Positions 44,526 through 53,074 of a stretch of 64,000 nt of DNA are shown here, in pieces. The stretch covers positions 636,571-700,570 of the forward strand of contig DAIDGV010000024.1 of assembly GCA_027452205.1 (NCBI GenBank), in the 5' to 3' direction. Source of the stretch: a candidate division FCPU426 bacterium. Lineage in GTDB: Bacteria; Oederibacteriota; Muellerivitia; Muellerivitales; Muellerivitaceae. The translations under genes and the position numbers were made by a program. The notes below the pieces were generated by a model that searched no databases, had not been told where the DNA came from, and saw only the letters and a program-made list of their open reading frames with translations. How positions within the stretch are numbered: position 1 is the first letter of the stretch; the number at the start of each line of letters is the position of its first letter.

Positions 44526-45269
44526 ATGAAGATGTTCTTTAAATCTATCCTCTTGGCCCTGAACGTTCTTCTGGCCAGTAGCCTTTCCACGATGGTTTGG
44601 GCGGATGGAAATCCGAGCGATTATCTCCACACCCGTACTTATTTTGGTTTTGTCGGCACCTCGGTTAGCGTGGACAACACCGGCCTTTTCTCAGGCAGCC
44701 GCTATTCGGTCGCTCAAAGTCCGGCGTATGATTTGTCCTTGATCCCTTCCTTGTCTACCGGAACAGGTTGGGGTCTATTCATCGGTCACCGGGAAGAAGC
44801 TTATGCCTTGGAAGTCAGTTTTTGGCAATCCAGCCATACGGCGACCATCAACGGAGGAGTGGCGGGTAGCAGCCAGCAAACGCCTGTGACCATCGCCTCA
44901 GCGGTCGGGACAGCGCTCTATAATTCCATCAACGTCGACTTCAAACGCTATTTTCTGACCGATCTTCCAGTTCAGCCTTTCTTGGACCTGGGCGTCAGCT
45001 TTCCTTGGGTCGACATTTCGAACGCCGATATCGATGGCGCGGGGAACCTTTATACTTTGACCCTTTCGGGGTTGGCAGTGAATGTGGGAATAGGCGTGGA
45101 ATATTACCTGATACCCGAGTTTTCCATTGTGGCGGGAGCTTATCAACGCTGGGGTAGTTTTGACGAGTTCAAAGGCTCCCAGATCGAATACAACACCTTG
45201 AATAGCACAGGTTCCAACGAAGCGAGCGGATTGAATTTCACTTTCGGCGCTACCTTGGGTGTGGAATAG
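44526..45269 (+). CDS. Outer-membrane beta-barrel protein, paralogue of the gene at 47600
   Basis: 247 residues with a signal peptide (ILLALNVLLASSLSTMVWA). Strand-like segments include TYFGFVGTSVSVDNTGLF, ALEVSFWQSSHTATI and INVDFKRYFL; the C-terminal LNFTFGATLGVE is a barrel end. The paralogue at 47600 shares the same layout (AYIGFFGTSATIDTSG, SYWYSNHTANV, LNFYLGATFGLE). The start codon is uncertain (44526 or 44532). It is followed 11 bases later by an NHL lipoprotein gene. Confidence 0.75.
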   Translation: MKMFFKSILLALNVLLASSLSTMVWADGNPSDYLHTRTYFGFVGTSVSVDNTGLFSGSRYSVAQSPAYDLSLIPSLSTGTGWGLFIGHREEAYALEVSFWQSSHTATINGGVAGSSQQTPVTIASAVGTALYNSINVDFKRYFLTDLPVQPFLDLGVSFPWVDISNADIDGAGNLYTLTLSGLAVNVGIGVEYYLIPEFSIVAGAYQRWGSFDEFKGSQIEYNTLNSTGSNEASGLNFTFGATLGVE

Positions 45270-45280
45270 GAAGGATCAAA

Positions 45281-46246
45281 ATGAAAAAATACATCGTTTT
45301 CTTGTTCTTGGTCCTCAACGCGGTGGCCCTGGTGTTGGCTGTCTCCTGCTCGAACCAAACCCCCAATTCCGCCTTTGTGGCCCCGGTCCAGACCGTGGCG
45401 GCCAGCAATCCTACTTGGAGCGCCACACCGACCTTTACCTTTACCCCAAGCCCGACGGCCACTCCGGTTTATCCTGTCTCCGGTTTCAACGCCCCCTATG
45501 CCTTGGCCATTGACAGCATGGGCCGACAATATGTGGGCGATACCGGCAATAACTCGATCAAGCAATATATCAGCGGGATTCAATCCTCCTGGCCCGCGGG
45601 TAAGCCTAAATCCACGGCTTTGACCTATACCTCGCCCAAAGCCTTGACGACCGATTCCTCCGGCAACATTTACGTGGTCGGTAATGGATCGGCACAAGTC
45701 ACCCGGTTCGATAGCAACGGCAATTTGGCGGCCCAATACAACCTTTCTACCTCGACGAACCTGCAAGGCCTGGCCTGCTATGGCACGAACCTTTATGTGA
45801 GCGACGCGGGCAATAAGAAGATCGTCGCTTTAACGTTACCCTCGGGCACGAGCAATGCCACGTTCAACGGAGGCACTGTTTCCACGGCCGCTTATGGAAC
45901 GCCTTATGGCTTGGCAGTGAATAGCGCTGGCACTACGGTCTATGTGGCGGCCAGCGATAACTGTATCCACATCTACACTTCCGCCGGGGTGCCCGCTTCA
46001 CCGGCCTCCATTTATGGGTTCAACGCGCCTTACGCGGTCGCTTTAGATTCGGCCAATGATCTTTTCGTTTCGGACACGGGAAACAAGCAGGTTGAGGAGT
46101 TCACCGTGGGGAATTATTTCAATGCGCCCGCCTTGATCTTCGGTCAGGGTACTTTGAGTACTCCTGAAGGCGTTGCGACCGATCCCTCGGGCAATGTCTA
46201 TGTGGTCGATTCGACCAATAACCAGTTCTATCAGTTCGTGCCATGA
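45281..46246 (+). CDS. NHL-repeat lipoprotein
   Basis: 321 residues. Lipobox LVLAVSC (Cys at 23). After a Thr/Pro-rich linker (TFTFTPSPTATP), the rest consists of beta-propeller blades of the NHL type with repeated cores such as ALAIDSMGRQYVGDTGNN, ALTTDSSGNIYVVGNG and GVATDPSGNVYVVDSTNN. Such propellers bind proteins or glycans at the cell surface. AGGAAGG precedes ATG 45281. Its stop overlaps the upstream end of the second NHL gene. Confidence 0.88.
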   Translation: MKKYIVFLFLVLNAVALVLAVSCSNQTPNSAFVAPVQTVAASNPTWSATPTFTFTPSPTATPVYPVSGFNAPYALAIDSMGRQYVGDTGNNSIKQYISGIQSSWPAGKPKSTALTYTSPKALTTDSSGNIYVVGNGSAQVTRFDSNGNLAAQYNLSTSTNLQGLACYGTNLYVSDAGNKKIVALTLPSGTSNATFNGGTVSTAAYGTPYGLAVNSAGTTVYVAASDNCIHIYTSAGVPASPASIYGFNAPYAVALDSANDLFVSDTGNKQVEEFTVGNYFNAPALIFGQGTLSTPEGVATDPSGNVYVVDSTNNQFYQFVP

Positions 46247-46263
46247 ACGAAAGGAGCCCAATC

Positions 46264-47382
46264 GTGAAACGCGTCGCTTTTTTTCTTTTGCTTGCTTTGG
46301 GATTGGTCTTGCCTTGGGCTTGTACCAACTCGGCGCCCACGGGGCCATTGGCGACCTATAACTTGACGGCCACCTTCACCAATACGGTTACCCTGACACC
46401 CACCAATTGGGCAGGTTATACCAGCACTGCTACCCGGGTGCCGGGTGTGATCACGAATACCCCGACCATGACAATGACCATGACCAATACCCAGACACCA
46501 ACGAATACCTTTACCCCGACGAAGACGCCTTCGGGTCCCACGCCAGTGGCGACCGGCGGTGCTTGGACCGCGAATAAAGCGCCGAATGGATTGGCCTATG
46601 ACGGCACACGCTATGTTTACGCGGCTGAGGGTACTGAGAATCAAACTGGCGGACAGATCGAAGTGTTCGACACGACCACCGGCCATTCAGTGGCCACGGT
46701 GACCACCTATAATTCGACCGCTTTGGTCCAACCGAATGGAGTGGCTTATTACAGTGGATCCCTCTATGTGGTCGATCAGGGCTCCAGTGTGGCCTATAAG
46801 TACCAGATCAACCTGACGGCGGGGGTTTACACCAGTTTGACGGCTTCGGCGGCGGTGAGTACCCTGGCTTCGGGCCCAGCCTCTTTGTTGAATCCCCAAG
46901 GCATCACGGCGGATAGTACGGGCAATATCTACATCGCCGATACGGGTAATGACTATATCGAGATCCTCGGTTCTTCTTTCTCGAACGTTCCCTCGGTTGT
47001 TTTCAATAATGGAGGGAACTTCAATAACATCAGTTCGGTGGCGGTCAATAGCGCGGCCTCCACGATCTACGTGGCGGATCAGGGCAACCAACAAGTCGAG
47101 ATGTTCAACAGCAGCGGTACCTTGCTCGGTCAATTCTCTACGGGCACCAATTCGGGCGTTTATGGCATTACCGTGGATGGTAGCGGTAAAGTTTATGTCG
47201 CCGATTCGGACGCGGGGATCGTCAAAGAATATGATTCCACTTCGTCTCCGGCAGGCGCTTTTATCACCTCAGGCTTGGGCATCACAGCGAACAATATCAG
47301 CCCCGATGGTCTGGTTTTCTTGGGGGCCAATTTGTTGGTGGCGGACTACAGCAACGACGCACTTTACCTAGTGACACCTTAG
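46264..47382 (+). CDS. NHL-repeat lipoprotein, second copy
   Basis: 372 residues. Lipobox LVLPWAC (about Cys18), a long Thr/Asn/Met-rich linker (about 30-85) and NHL blades such as GITADSTGNIYIADTGND and GITVDGSGKVYVADSDAG. GTG 46264 is chosen because AAAGGAG lies just upstream; an ATG at 46243 overlaps the preceding stop but has no such site. It is a divergent paralogue of the gene at 45281. A terminator follows. Confidence 0.86.
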   Translation: MKRVAFFLLLALGLVLPWACTNSAPTGPLATYNLTATFTNTVTLTPTNWAGYTSTATRVPGVITNTPTMTMTMTNTQTPTNTFTPTKTPSGPTPVATGGAWTANKAPNGLAYDGTRYVYAAEGTENQTGGQIEVFDTTTGHSVATVTTYNSTALVQPNGVAYYSGSLYVVDQGSSVAYKYQINLTAGVYTSLTASAAVSTLASGPASLLNPQGITADSTGNIYIADTGNDYIEILGSSFSNVPSVVFNNGGNFNNISSVAVNSAASTIYVADQGNQQVEMFNSSGTLLGQFSTGTNSGVYGITVDGSGKVYVADSDAGIVKEYDSTSSPAGAFITSGLGITANNISPDGLVFLGANLLVADYSNDALYLVTP

Positions 47383-47410
47383 GATCTTCCTAAAAACCGC
47401 TGAACCTTTC

Positions 47411-47440
47411 GAGCCTAGGTCTAAGACCGGGGCTTTTTTG
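47411..47440 (+). terminator. Rho-independent terminator after the NHL pair
   Basis: Stem AGCC..GGTC / GACC..GGCT with loop TAA, followed by TTTTTT. Confidence 0.8.
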
Positions 47441-47535
47441 TTTTCAGCCCCATTTCACCCGTCCCGAGGCCTCTCAAGGACCCCGCAAACCTCCTTTTAG
47501 CCCTTTTTCACTTAGGAATGTCCTCCTAATTGGGT

Positions 47536-47541
47536 TAAAAT
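47536..47541 (+). promoter_or_regulatory. Candidate -10 element (TAAAAT)
   Basis: GGGTTAAAATATCC box 59 bases before ATG 47600; no clear -35. Confidence 0.4.
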
Positions 47542-47599
47542 ATCCTTGTTTTTTGATGGTCCGCTTTGGCTTTTAATGTCAATCGAGGATGGGGGTCGA

Positions 47600-48403
47600 A
47601 TGAAATTCAATCGAATCGCTCTATACGCCATACTTTTTTCAATACTTTGTTTGGGCGGGTCGTACAAAGCTTGGGCCGATGACGAAGAAGAGACTTACGG
47701 ACAGCCTGAGTCCCATGACTTCATCAAGCACCGCGCCTATATCGGTTTCTTTGGAACTTCAGCGACGATCGACACCAGCGGTGATTTCAATGGTTTTGTT
47801 GGTTATACTTTTCCCCCTAGCGGTACTTCGAACGCGGAATTGGATTACATTCCCGCGATTAACCGCAATTTTGGTTGGGCCGCAATGGCTGGTTATCGTG
47901 AGAACGCCTGGGCCGCGGAGATCAGCTATTGGTACAGCAATCACACCGCCAATGTTTATAACGGCGTGGATGCCAGCGGTAACCCGGTCACTCTCTTGAG
48001 CACGACAGCGGTTTATTCCACCATCAACCTCGATCTCAAACGTTATTTTTTTACCTCACTACCGATCCAACCCTTCATTTTGGGAGGGATGAATTTTTCT
48101 TTCCTTTCTTCCCATGACACTTCTGAACTGCTGAACAACGCCCAAACCAACGTCATCCTGGCGGGAAACCAGACCGAAAGCGGTTTTGGCCTGAACTTGG
48201 GAATTGGCGCTGAGCTCTACGTGGGCGATGGGTTCTCCATTCTCGGTGGAGCGACCCAACGGTTCACCAGTTGGGCGGGAATCACTGGCGCGGGCAAGGT
48301 CAACGAGACCCCGGCCCCTTTGAACAGCGCGAGCAACCCGACGGGCTCCTTGGAGGGTAACGGGCTTAATTTTTACTTGGGCGCTACCTTCGGTTTGGAA
48401 TGA
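47600..48403 (+). CDS. Outer-membrane beta-barrel protein, paralogue of the gene at 44526
   Basis: 267 residues. Signal peptide (YAILFSILCLGGSYKAWA), then a short acidic stretch (DDEEETYGQPESHD) and barrel-like segments (AYIGFFGTSATIDTSG, WAAEISYWYSNHT, INLDLKRYFF, LNFYLGATFGLE). It has its own promoter-like box after the NHL terminator. ATG 47600 has GAGGATGGGGG upstream. The shared layout with the gene at 44526 implies duplication around the two NHL genes. Confidence 0.75.
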   Translation: MKFNRIALYAILFSILCLGGSYKAWADDEEETYGQPESHDFIKHRAYIGFFGTSATIDTSGDFNGFVGYTFPPSGTSNAELDYIPAINRNFGWAAMAGYRENAWAAEISYWYSNHTANVYNGVDASGNPVTLLSTTAVYSTINLDLKRYFFTSLPIQPFILGGMNFSFLSSHDTSELLNNAQTNVILAGNQTESGFGLNLGIGAELYVGDGFSILGGATQRFTSWAGITGAGKVNETPAPLNSASNPTGSLEGNGLNFYLGATFGLE

Positions 48404-48457
48404 CGGGTGGTCTGATTCGGCATTTTTTTGGACTATTTTGATCGTTAAGAGAGATCC

Positions 48458-49210
48458 TTGAGACCATCCTTTAAATCCATCCTTTGCCTGGCCCTTTTGA
48501 CGGCATTGTTCCCGGCAAGTTCGCGAGCCGCGCAACAGGCTTATTTGTCCGAGTCGCCCAATGGGCGCTACCGGGTGTTGGTCGAGCAGGTTCTGGACCG
48601 CCGGGTGGAGGACAACATCTTCTTCCGTTATCCGATTATTGTTGAGAACATCAAGAATGTTGATCGCCGTTTTGAGACCGTGGACGCGGGTCCCCGGCTG
48701 GCCCGCCAGACCGAAAAGAAGACCTTTGAGGTCCGCTGGGACAATTCCACGCCGCCTCAATTGGAATCGGTCCGGTTCGATTGGGCCCCGGATAGCCTGA
48801 AGTTCTTCATGCACTTGGAAGTGCTCGAGGGCATTTGGAAGACCTATTTTGTCGACATTAACAAAGGAACCACCACGGATGTCACCGGGGACCTGGAACA
48901 AGCCCTCTCCGATAAGATCGATTTCCGTGGTTGGGATTGTCAGCAACCCAAATTCAAGTTGGTCCATTGGGTACAACCCCACCTGGCTTTTTTCCGGCTG
49001 ACCACGGTCTGCGGTAAGAGCAAGACCAAGGAAAATTCCGAATTGTTCTACGTGAAGGATACGGTTCTTTTCGACACCGAGCTGGTGAAGACGGTGGATG
49101 ATTGCGGTGATTGTAAGAACGAGAAGGCCATCGATCGGTTCAACGATTATTACCGCAAGAGTTTGCCAACCCCTACGCCGACCGCCGAAGAGACCCCGAC
49201 CAACCAATAG
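48458..49210 (+). CDS. Secreted protein of unknown function
   Basis: 250 residues with a signal peptide (SILCLALLTALFPASSRA). The body has a repeated short strand pattern (AYLSESPNGRYRVLVEQ, FDWAPDSLKFFMHLE, GTTTDVTGDLE) reminiscent of WD40/TolB-like beta-propeller blades, but too few to be a full propeller. Cys residues (DCGDC near 230) lie before a Thr/Pro tail. TTG 48458 follows AAGAGAG. Family not recognised. Confidence 0.6.
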   Translation: MRPSFKSILCLALLTALFPASSRAAQQAYLSESPNGRYRVLVEQVLDRRVEDNIFFRYPIIVENIKNVDRRFETVDAGPRLARQTEKKTFEVRWDNSTPPQLESVRFDWAPDSLKFFMHLEVLEGIWKTYFVDINKGTTTDVTGDLEQALSDKIDFRGWDCQQPKFKLVHWVQPHLAFFRLTTVCGKSKTKENSELFYVKDTVLFDTELVKTVDDCGDCKNEKAIDRFNDYYRKSLPTPTPTAEETPTNQ

Positions 49211-49255
49211 TCGTTCCCGTGGAATGATTTTCCCGTGGACGCGGGGCGCTCTTGC

Positions 49256-49261
49256 TAAAAT
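49256..49261 (+). promoter_or_regulatory. Candidate -10 element (TAAAAT), possible leaderless start
   Basis: TGCTAAAATGAGCC box; the downstream ATG at 49267 is only 5 bases past its last base, so transcription would start at or after the start codon. Confidence 0.4.
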
Positions 49262-49266
49262 GAGCC

Positions 49267-50829
49267 ATGTTCTCGACCTCCGATAACCGTCCCGCCTATT
49301 CACGAATTTTCTCCGATGTTTTTCCGGGTACTCTTCTTGCCTTTCTTTATTTCCTTTTACTTTTACCTTGGCTGGCGAAGAACCGGCTCTTAGGCCTGGA
49401 CGAATCCATCTACGCGGATATCGCTTGGTCCGAGGTCCAGGGAGGCCATTGGTGGCCTTTGATCTTTCGTGGCCAGCCTTTTTGGGACAAACCGCCGCTC
49501 TACCTTTGGATGCAGGGACTGGCTGTTGAGATCTTTGGCCGTAATGAATTTTCCATCCGGATCCTTTCCGCCCTGGCGGGAGCCCTTTGTATCCATTACG
49601 TCTCGCGGCTCGGCACCGTGTTGGGCAATAGCCTGCGGGTTGGGTTTTTCTGCGCTTTGGCGATGCTCCTTCAAGAACACTTCATCCTTTATAGCCGTAT
49701 CGGTACTTTGGATATGGTGCTCCTGGCCTGCTTTTTGGGCACTTGGTGGCACATGACCAAGGCCTTCAATCCGCCCAGCCACGAAGCCGCGGATCGCGAG
49801 TTGCTCTTCGCGGGTCTTTGGATGGCCGCCGGAGTGTCGATCAAATCCTGGTATGGATTCTCTCTCTCTCCGGCTCTCTTCTTTGCGCTCTTGTTCTGCC
49901 GGCCCTGGCCCTTCACGGCCTCCAAGGTCTTTTCGAGACTGTTCCTGCCGGCCCTATTGGTCATGATCCTCTGGATGACCGCCAGCGCCTTAACTTTTGG
50001 CTCACCTTACCTTCACTGGGCCTGGGAGTTCGATCTGAAGGGACGATTCGGCGCGGGCGGGTGGAACTCGCTGAACAACCTGCAATATCACGCCCAGTTT
50101 TATTCCGCCCTGGCCCAGGAAGGTCTGGCTTTCCTTTGGCCTTTCCTGCCTTTATCCCTTTTCCTCTGGGTGAGGGAGGGTTGGTCCCAATCGGCCCGGG
50201 GTTGGTTCGATTCCACTAGCGTAATAGGTTCTTCCTTTTTCTTTTACTATCTCTTCTTCATCCTTTTCTTCATTGCGACCCTGATCAATTATCTGTTGCC
50301 CCTATTGCCTGTCGCGGCCCTAAGCCTGGCTTTCCTTTTTCGTTTCGAGGAAGAGAAACGGGTCATCTTAGCGGCGACCTTCGCGGCTTTCTTGGGCTTG
50401 GTGAACGGCCTGACCCAGGATGAATATGCTTTGTGGGTACTGGTGGGATCCTTCGTTTGTTGTTTTTTGCTAGTCCTTCCGGCCCAGTGGGGGCCGCGCC
50501 GGACCTGGCTTGTGGGAGCCTTGGTCCTTTGGTCGATGGGCACGGGTATCAAAGCTTTTTCCTATTGGATCGATCCACCGGACCCGAACCGAATTTGGGT
50601 CCTGGCAGTGCTGGAACATCCGGCCGAATATCCCGGCCAGAACCTTTATTTCGTGGGGGAAGAGACGGATGCCCGGGTCCTGGAGTTCTACAGTAATTAC
50701 CACGTCATTTCCCTGGCCCAAATGCCGACCGAGCAGCCCGAGGACGGGGCCCTTTTGTTCCGGAACCAGAATCGGGCAGTCTATCTTTTCCCATCCCGGG
50801 CCAAGTACCCCAGGGGCCTTTTAAAATAG
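49267..50829 (+). CDS. ArnT-like membrane glycosyltransferase (GT-C, GT83 type)
   Basis: 520 residues, about 11 transmembrane helices. The first extracytoplasmic loop LLGLDESIYADIAWSEV carries the catalytic Asp-Glu pair of lipid-phosphate-sugar glycosyltransferases; GQPFWDKPPLYLWMQ and FGRNEFSIRILSALAG follow, as in ArnT/PMT2 proteins. It is the third of four such enzymes in the window. Likely role: transfer of a sugar from polyprenyl phosphate to lipid A, a glycan or a protein. Confidence 0.88.
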   Translation: MFSTSDNRPAYSRIFSDVFPGTLLAFLYFLLLLPWLAKNRLLGLDESIYADIAWSEVQGGHWWPLIFRGQPFWDKPPLYLWMQGLAVEIFGRNEFSIRILSALAGALCIHYVSRLGTVLGNSLRVGFFCALAMLLQEHFILYSRIGTLDMVLLACFLGTWWHMTKAFNPPSHEAADRELLFAGLWMAAGVSIKSWYGFSLSPALFFALLFCRPWPFTASKVFSRLFLPALLVMILWMTASALTFGSPYLHWAWEFDLKGRFGAGGWNSLNNLQYHAQFYSALAQEGLAFLWPFLPLSLFLWVREGWSQSARGWFDSTSVIGSSFFFYYLFFILFFIATLINYLLPLLPVAALSLAFLFRFEEEKRVILAATFAAFLGLVNGLTQDEYALWVLVGSFVCCFLLVLPAQWGPRRTWLVGALVLWSMGTGIKAFSYWIDPPDPNRIWVLAVLEHPAEYPGQNLYFVGEETDARVLEFYSNYHVISLAQMPTEQPEDGALLFRNQNRAVYLFPSRAKYPRGLLK

Positions 50830-50845
50830 GCCGAAATCAGGCCTA
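50827..50845 (+). repeat. Short hairpin overlapping the glycosyltransferase stop
   Basis: TAGGCC-GAAATCA-GGCCTA, starting in the stop codon of the previous gene. It lacks a T-run and lies just upstream of the ribosome-binding-site hairpin. Confidence 0.5.
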
Positions 50846-50851
50846 AAGAAA

Positions 50852-50886
50852 CCTCCTGGCCTGCCGTTAGGTTCCCTAACAGGAGG
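50852..50886 (+). promoter_or_regulatory. Hairpin sequestering the ribosome-binding site of the gene at 50892
   Basis: CCTCCTG (50852-50858) is exactly complementary to CAGGAGG (50880-50886), which is the Shine-Dalgarno sequence. Inside it GTTAGG (50866-50871) and CCTAAC (50875-50880) form a second perfect stem. The AGGAGG is five bases from ATG 50892. Translation would need the outer stem to open, as in thermosensors, riboswitches or protein/sRNA-controlled leaders. Confidence 0.7.
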
Positions 50887-50891
50887 TCGTC

Positions 50892-51335
50892 ATGAATACC
50901 ATTACGAACAGTTCCCTCACCAACGTCTTGAACAATGGTTATAGCTCCCTGTTGGGAAGCTATGGCGCCTCGGCTAATTTCGGCTCTATCTTCAGCCAGG
51001 CCCTCACCGCGGCCAAGACCCCCGCTCAAAAAGCAGAAGTTGCCTTCGCCCAAGTGCAATACAGTGACCTCAATGTGTTAGCCTCCATGGACAGCGGTTC
51101 CTCAGACTCCTCGAATCTCTCTTCCTTGGCGGGGCTGGCATCCCTTTTAGGGGGCAACGATCCTTTCGCGGCGCCTCCCGCCTGGGAGACACAGTTGGCG
51201 AGTTTGCTTGGCCCCAATTCCACCGCGGCCCAAGCCTTAAACCTAGATCAGCAAGCGGCCTTGGCCAGCCAATCCCTCATGAATGGTAACCTGAGCTCCT
51301 TGGGTTCCGGTTCCAGCGTTAATTCGCTGATCTGA
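50892..51335 (+). CDS. Ala/Ser/Leu-rich small protein of unknown function, hairpin-controlled start
   Basis: 147 residues with no signal peptide and no recognised domain. It starts NTITNSSLTNVLNNGY and is rich in Ser, Ala, Leu and Gly, with helix-like stretches KTPAQKAEVAFAQVQYSD and GPNSTAAQALNLDQQAALAS. Composition recalls surface-appendage or flagellar-type proteins, which I cannot confirm. It has a perfect AGGAGG site that is buried in a hairpin, and a terminator follows the stop, so it is a single-gene unit with its own regulation. Confidence 0.6.
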   Translation: MNTITNSSLTNVLNNGYSSLLGSYGASANFGSIFSQALTAAKTPAQKAEVAFAQVQYSDLNVLASMDSGSSDSSNLSSLAGLASLLGGNDPFAAPPAWETQLASLLGPNSTAAQALNLDQQAALASQSLMNGNLSSLGSGSSVNSLI

Positions 51336-51356
51336 GTTCATCCTACCCGGACGTCG

Positions 51357-51393
51357 GGCGTGGCCCCATCCCCTTGGGTGCCGCGCCTTTTTA
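51357..51393 (+). terminator. Rho-independent terminator after the gene at 50892
   Basis: Stem GGCG.GGC / GCC.CGCC with inner CCC/GGG pairing, followed by TTTTT. Confidence 0.75.
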
Positions 51394-51418
51394 TTTTCCG
51401 GGAAGGTCCGCTAGCTTT

Positions 51419-51424
51419 TAAACT
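51419..51424 (+). promoter_or_regulatory. Candidate -10 element (TAAACT), possible leaderless start
   Basis: TTTTAAACTAGGG box ending 6 bases before ATG 51431; transcription would start close to the start codon. Confidence 0.35.
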
Positions 51425-51430
51425 AGGGCT

Positions 51431-53074
51431 ATGAACCTACATCGCGTCCTTTCCGGCCCTTGGCTTTTCCTCTTTTTCGCACTGGTCTATTCGGTCCAAG
51501 TGCTACCACGGCTTGGCACCGACGCCCTGACCAATGACGAACCGGTGGAGATCACCAACGGTTATTACTATTGGTCCCAGGGTGATATCCTCACGCCCCA
51601 CTTACACCCGCCCCTGGCCTCCGCCCTGAGCGCTTTACCCTTACAGCTCTTCCACTTGAAGACATCCAACCTGGGCGGCGATTCGGTAGACCGGGGAGAG
51701 GCCTTCCTTTTTCAATGGAACCGGGATCAATTGCTTTCAATCACCATTGCTTGCCGGTCGGTCAGTTGGTTCTTCGGTTTACTCATTGGCGCCCTTCTTT
51801 TTTGGATTACCCGGAAAGAACCGCTTTGGTGCGCTGCGACCCTTTTCTTTTGGGCCTTGGATCCGACCTTTTTGGCTTTAGCAGGCTTGGCTAAGATCGA
51901 GCTCATTCCGGATTTTTTTCTTTTGCTGGCTGTCTCTTTCTTCGTTCAAAACTCCCAAAAACCGGGGAAGGGTCTAGCTTGGGCGGCGGGTCTGGCGACC
52001 GGGTTGGCGGTCGCCGCGAAGTTCGATGGGCTGATCCTTCTCCCGATTTTTGTCCTATTGGAACTGTTCACCCGTCCATGGATGGGGAAACGGATATTAG
52101 AACGATGGTCTTTGGGCATTTTGGGTGCTTGCGCAGGATTCGTCCTGGCTTATCTTCCGTTCTTTGTTCTTTCGCCCCAGCGCGCCAGCTTTTTCCCGAT
52201 CCTCCGGGAAAAATTCTCAGAGAACATGGTCTTTGCCCGGCATCCATTTCCGGTCTATTTCCTTGGACAAGCGAGCCTGGGAAGCCATTGGTATTATTTT
52301 CCGGTCGCGTTCTTTCTCAAAGAACCCATCGGGTTTTTATTCTTTTTGTCCTTGGCGGTTATCGGGATCGCGTCGAAAAAACTACAGATGCCTCTTTGGC
52401 AATGGTTGCCAGTGCCGGTGCTGGGGTTGGCTTTGTTACCGGTAACTAATCTCGGTGTCCGCTATCTTTTGCCGCTTTATCCTTTCCTTTTCCTGGTCGC
52501 GGCCCGGGGTCTTGAGTGGTTGGCGCAGGAGGCGAAGGGACGGCTGTTCCTAAAAGTGGTTCTGGGCGTAGCCCTTTTATGGCAGGCGGGCAGCGTCATC
52601 CTGAATTTTCCCCATGAGATCAGTTATTTCAACGAACTGGTCCTTCCACAAAGAAAGATCCATTATCTGGCGGATTCCAACCTGGATTGGGGCCAGGACG
52701 CACGACGATTGGCTCAAGTTGCCAAGCAAAGACATTGGGGTAAGGTCAAATTGGCCTATTGGGGCGGGATCGATCCGGCAGTTTATGGGCTGGACTGGGA
52801 ACCATTTCAGAAGCGGGACCTGGAAAAACCCCAGCCGGGATGGGTCTATGTGATCAACGCGGGATTCTATCAGTTGGCGCCCGTGGCTTATCCCGCGACA
52901 AAACCTATTGCGGAAAGCTGGATCGAGAACGCCTTGCCGAGCGGCAAGGTCGGCGATGGATGGTATTTTTACGAGATCCCGGGTGTCCGAAAAGAAGAGA
53001 AAGGCCCTTGGTTGCCTTCGGCACCTTTCCAGCAGTACCGAGGCTACGCTTATACCCTCACACGTTCTTCATGA
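51431..53074 (+). CDS. Membrane glycosyltransferase, phospholipid-carrier-dependent (GT39-like)
   Basis: 547 residues, about 11 transmembrane helices. Near the N-terminus LTNDEPVEITNGYYYW supplies acidic catalytic-type residues, and LHPPLASALSALPLQLF follows, as in protein O-mannosyltransferase-like PMT2 enzymes. A soluble tail begins at about residue 410 (HYLADSNLDWGQDARRLAQ). It is the fourth GT-C enzyme here. Its 3' end overlaps the convergent fatty-acid hydroxylase gene by 17 bases. Confidence 0.85.
   Translation: MNLHRVLSGPWLFLFFALVYSVQVLPRLGTDALTNDEPVEITNGYYYWSQGDILTPHLHPPLASALSALPLQLFHLKTSNLGGDSVDRGEAFLFQWNRDQLLSITIACRSVSWFFGLLIGALLFWITRKEPLWCAATLFFWALDPTFLALAGLAKIELIPDFFLLLAVSFFVQNSQKPGKGLAWAAGLATGLAVAAKFDGLILLPIFVLLELFTRPWMGKRILERWSLGILGACAGFVLAYLPFFVLSPQRASFFPILREKFSENMVFARHPFPVYFLGQASLGSHWYYFPVAFFLKEPIGFLFFLSLAVIGIASKKLQMPLWQWLPVPVLGLALLPVTNLGVRYLLPLYPFLFLVAARGLEWLAQEAKGRLFLKVVLGVALLWQAGSVILNFPHEISYFNELVLPQRKIHYLADSNLDWGQDARRLAQVAKQRHWGKVKLAYWGGIDPAVYGLDWEPFQKRDLEKPQPGWVYVINAGFYQLAPVAYPATKPIAESWIENALPSGKVGDGWYFYEIPGVRKEEKGPWLPSAPFQQYRGYAYTLTRSS

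Noticed and set aside
48059..49303. 414-codon open frame antisense to the barrel and secreted-protein genes
   Set aside because: It crosses two genuine genes and a promoter region and contains no recognisable domain.
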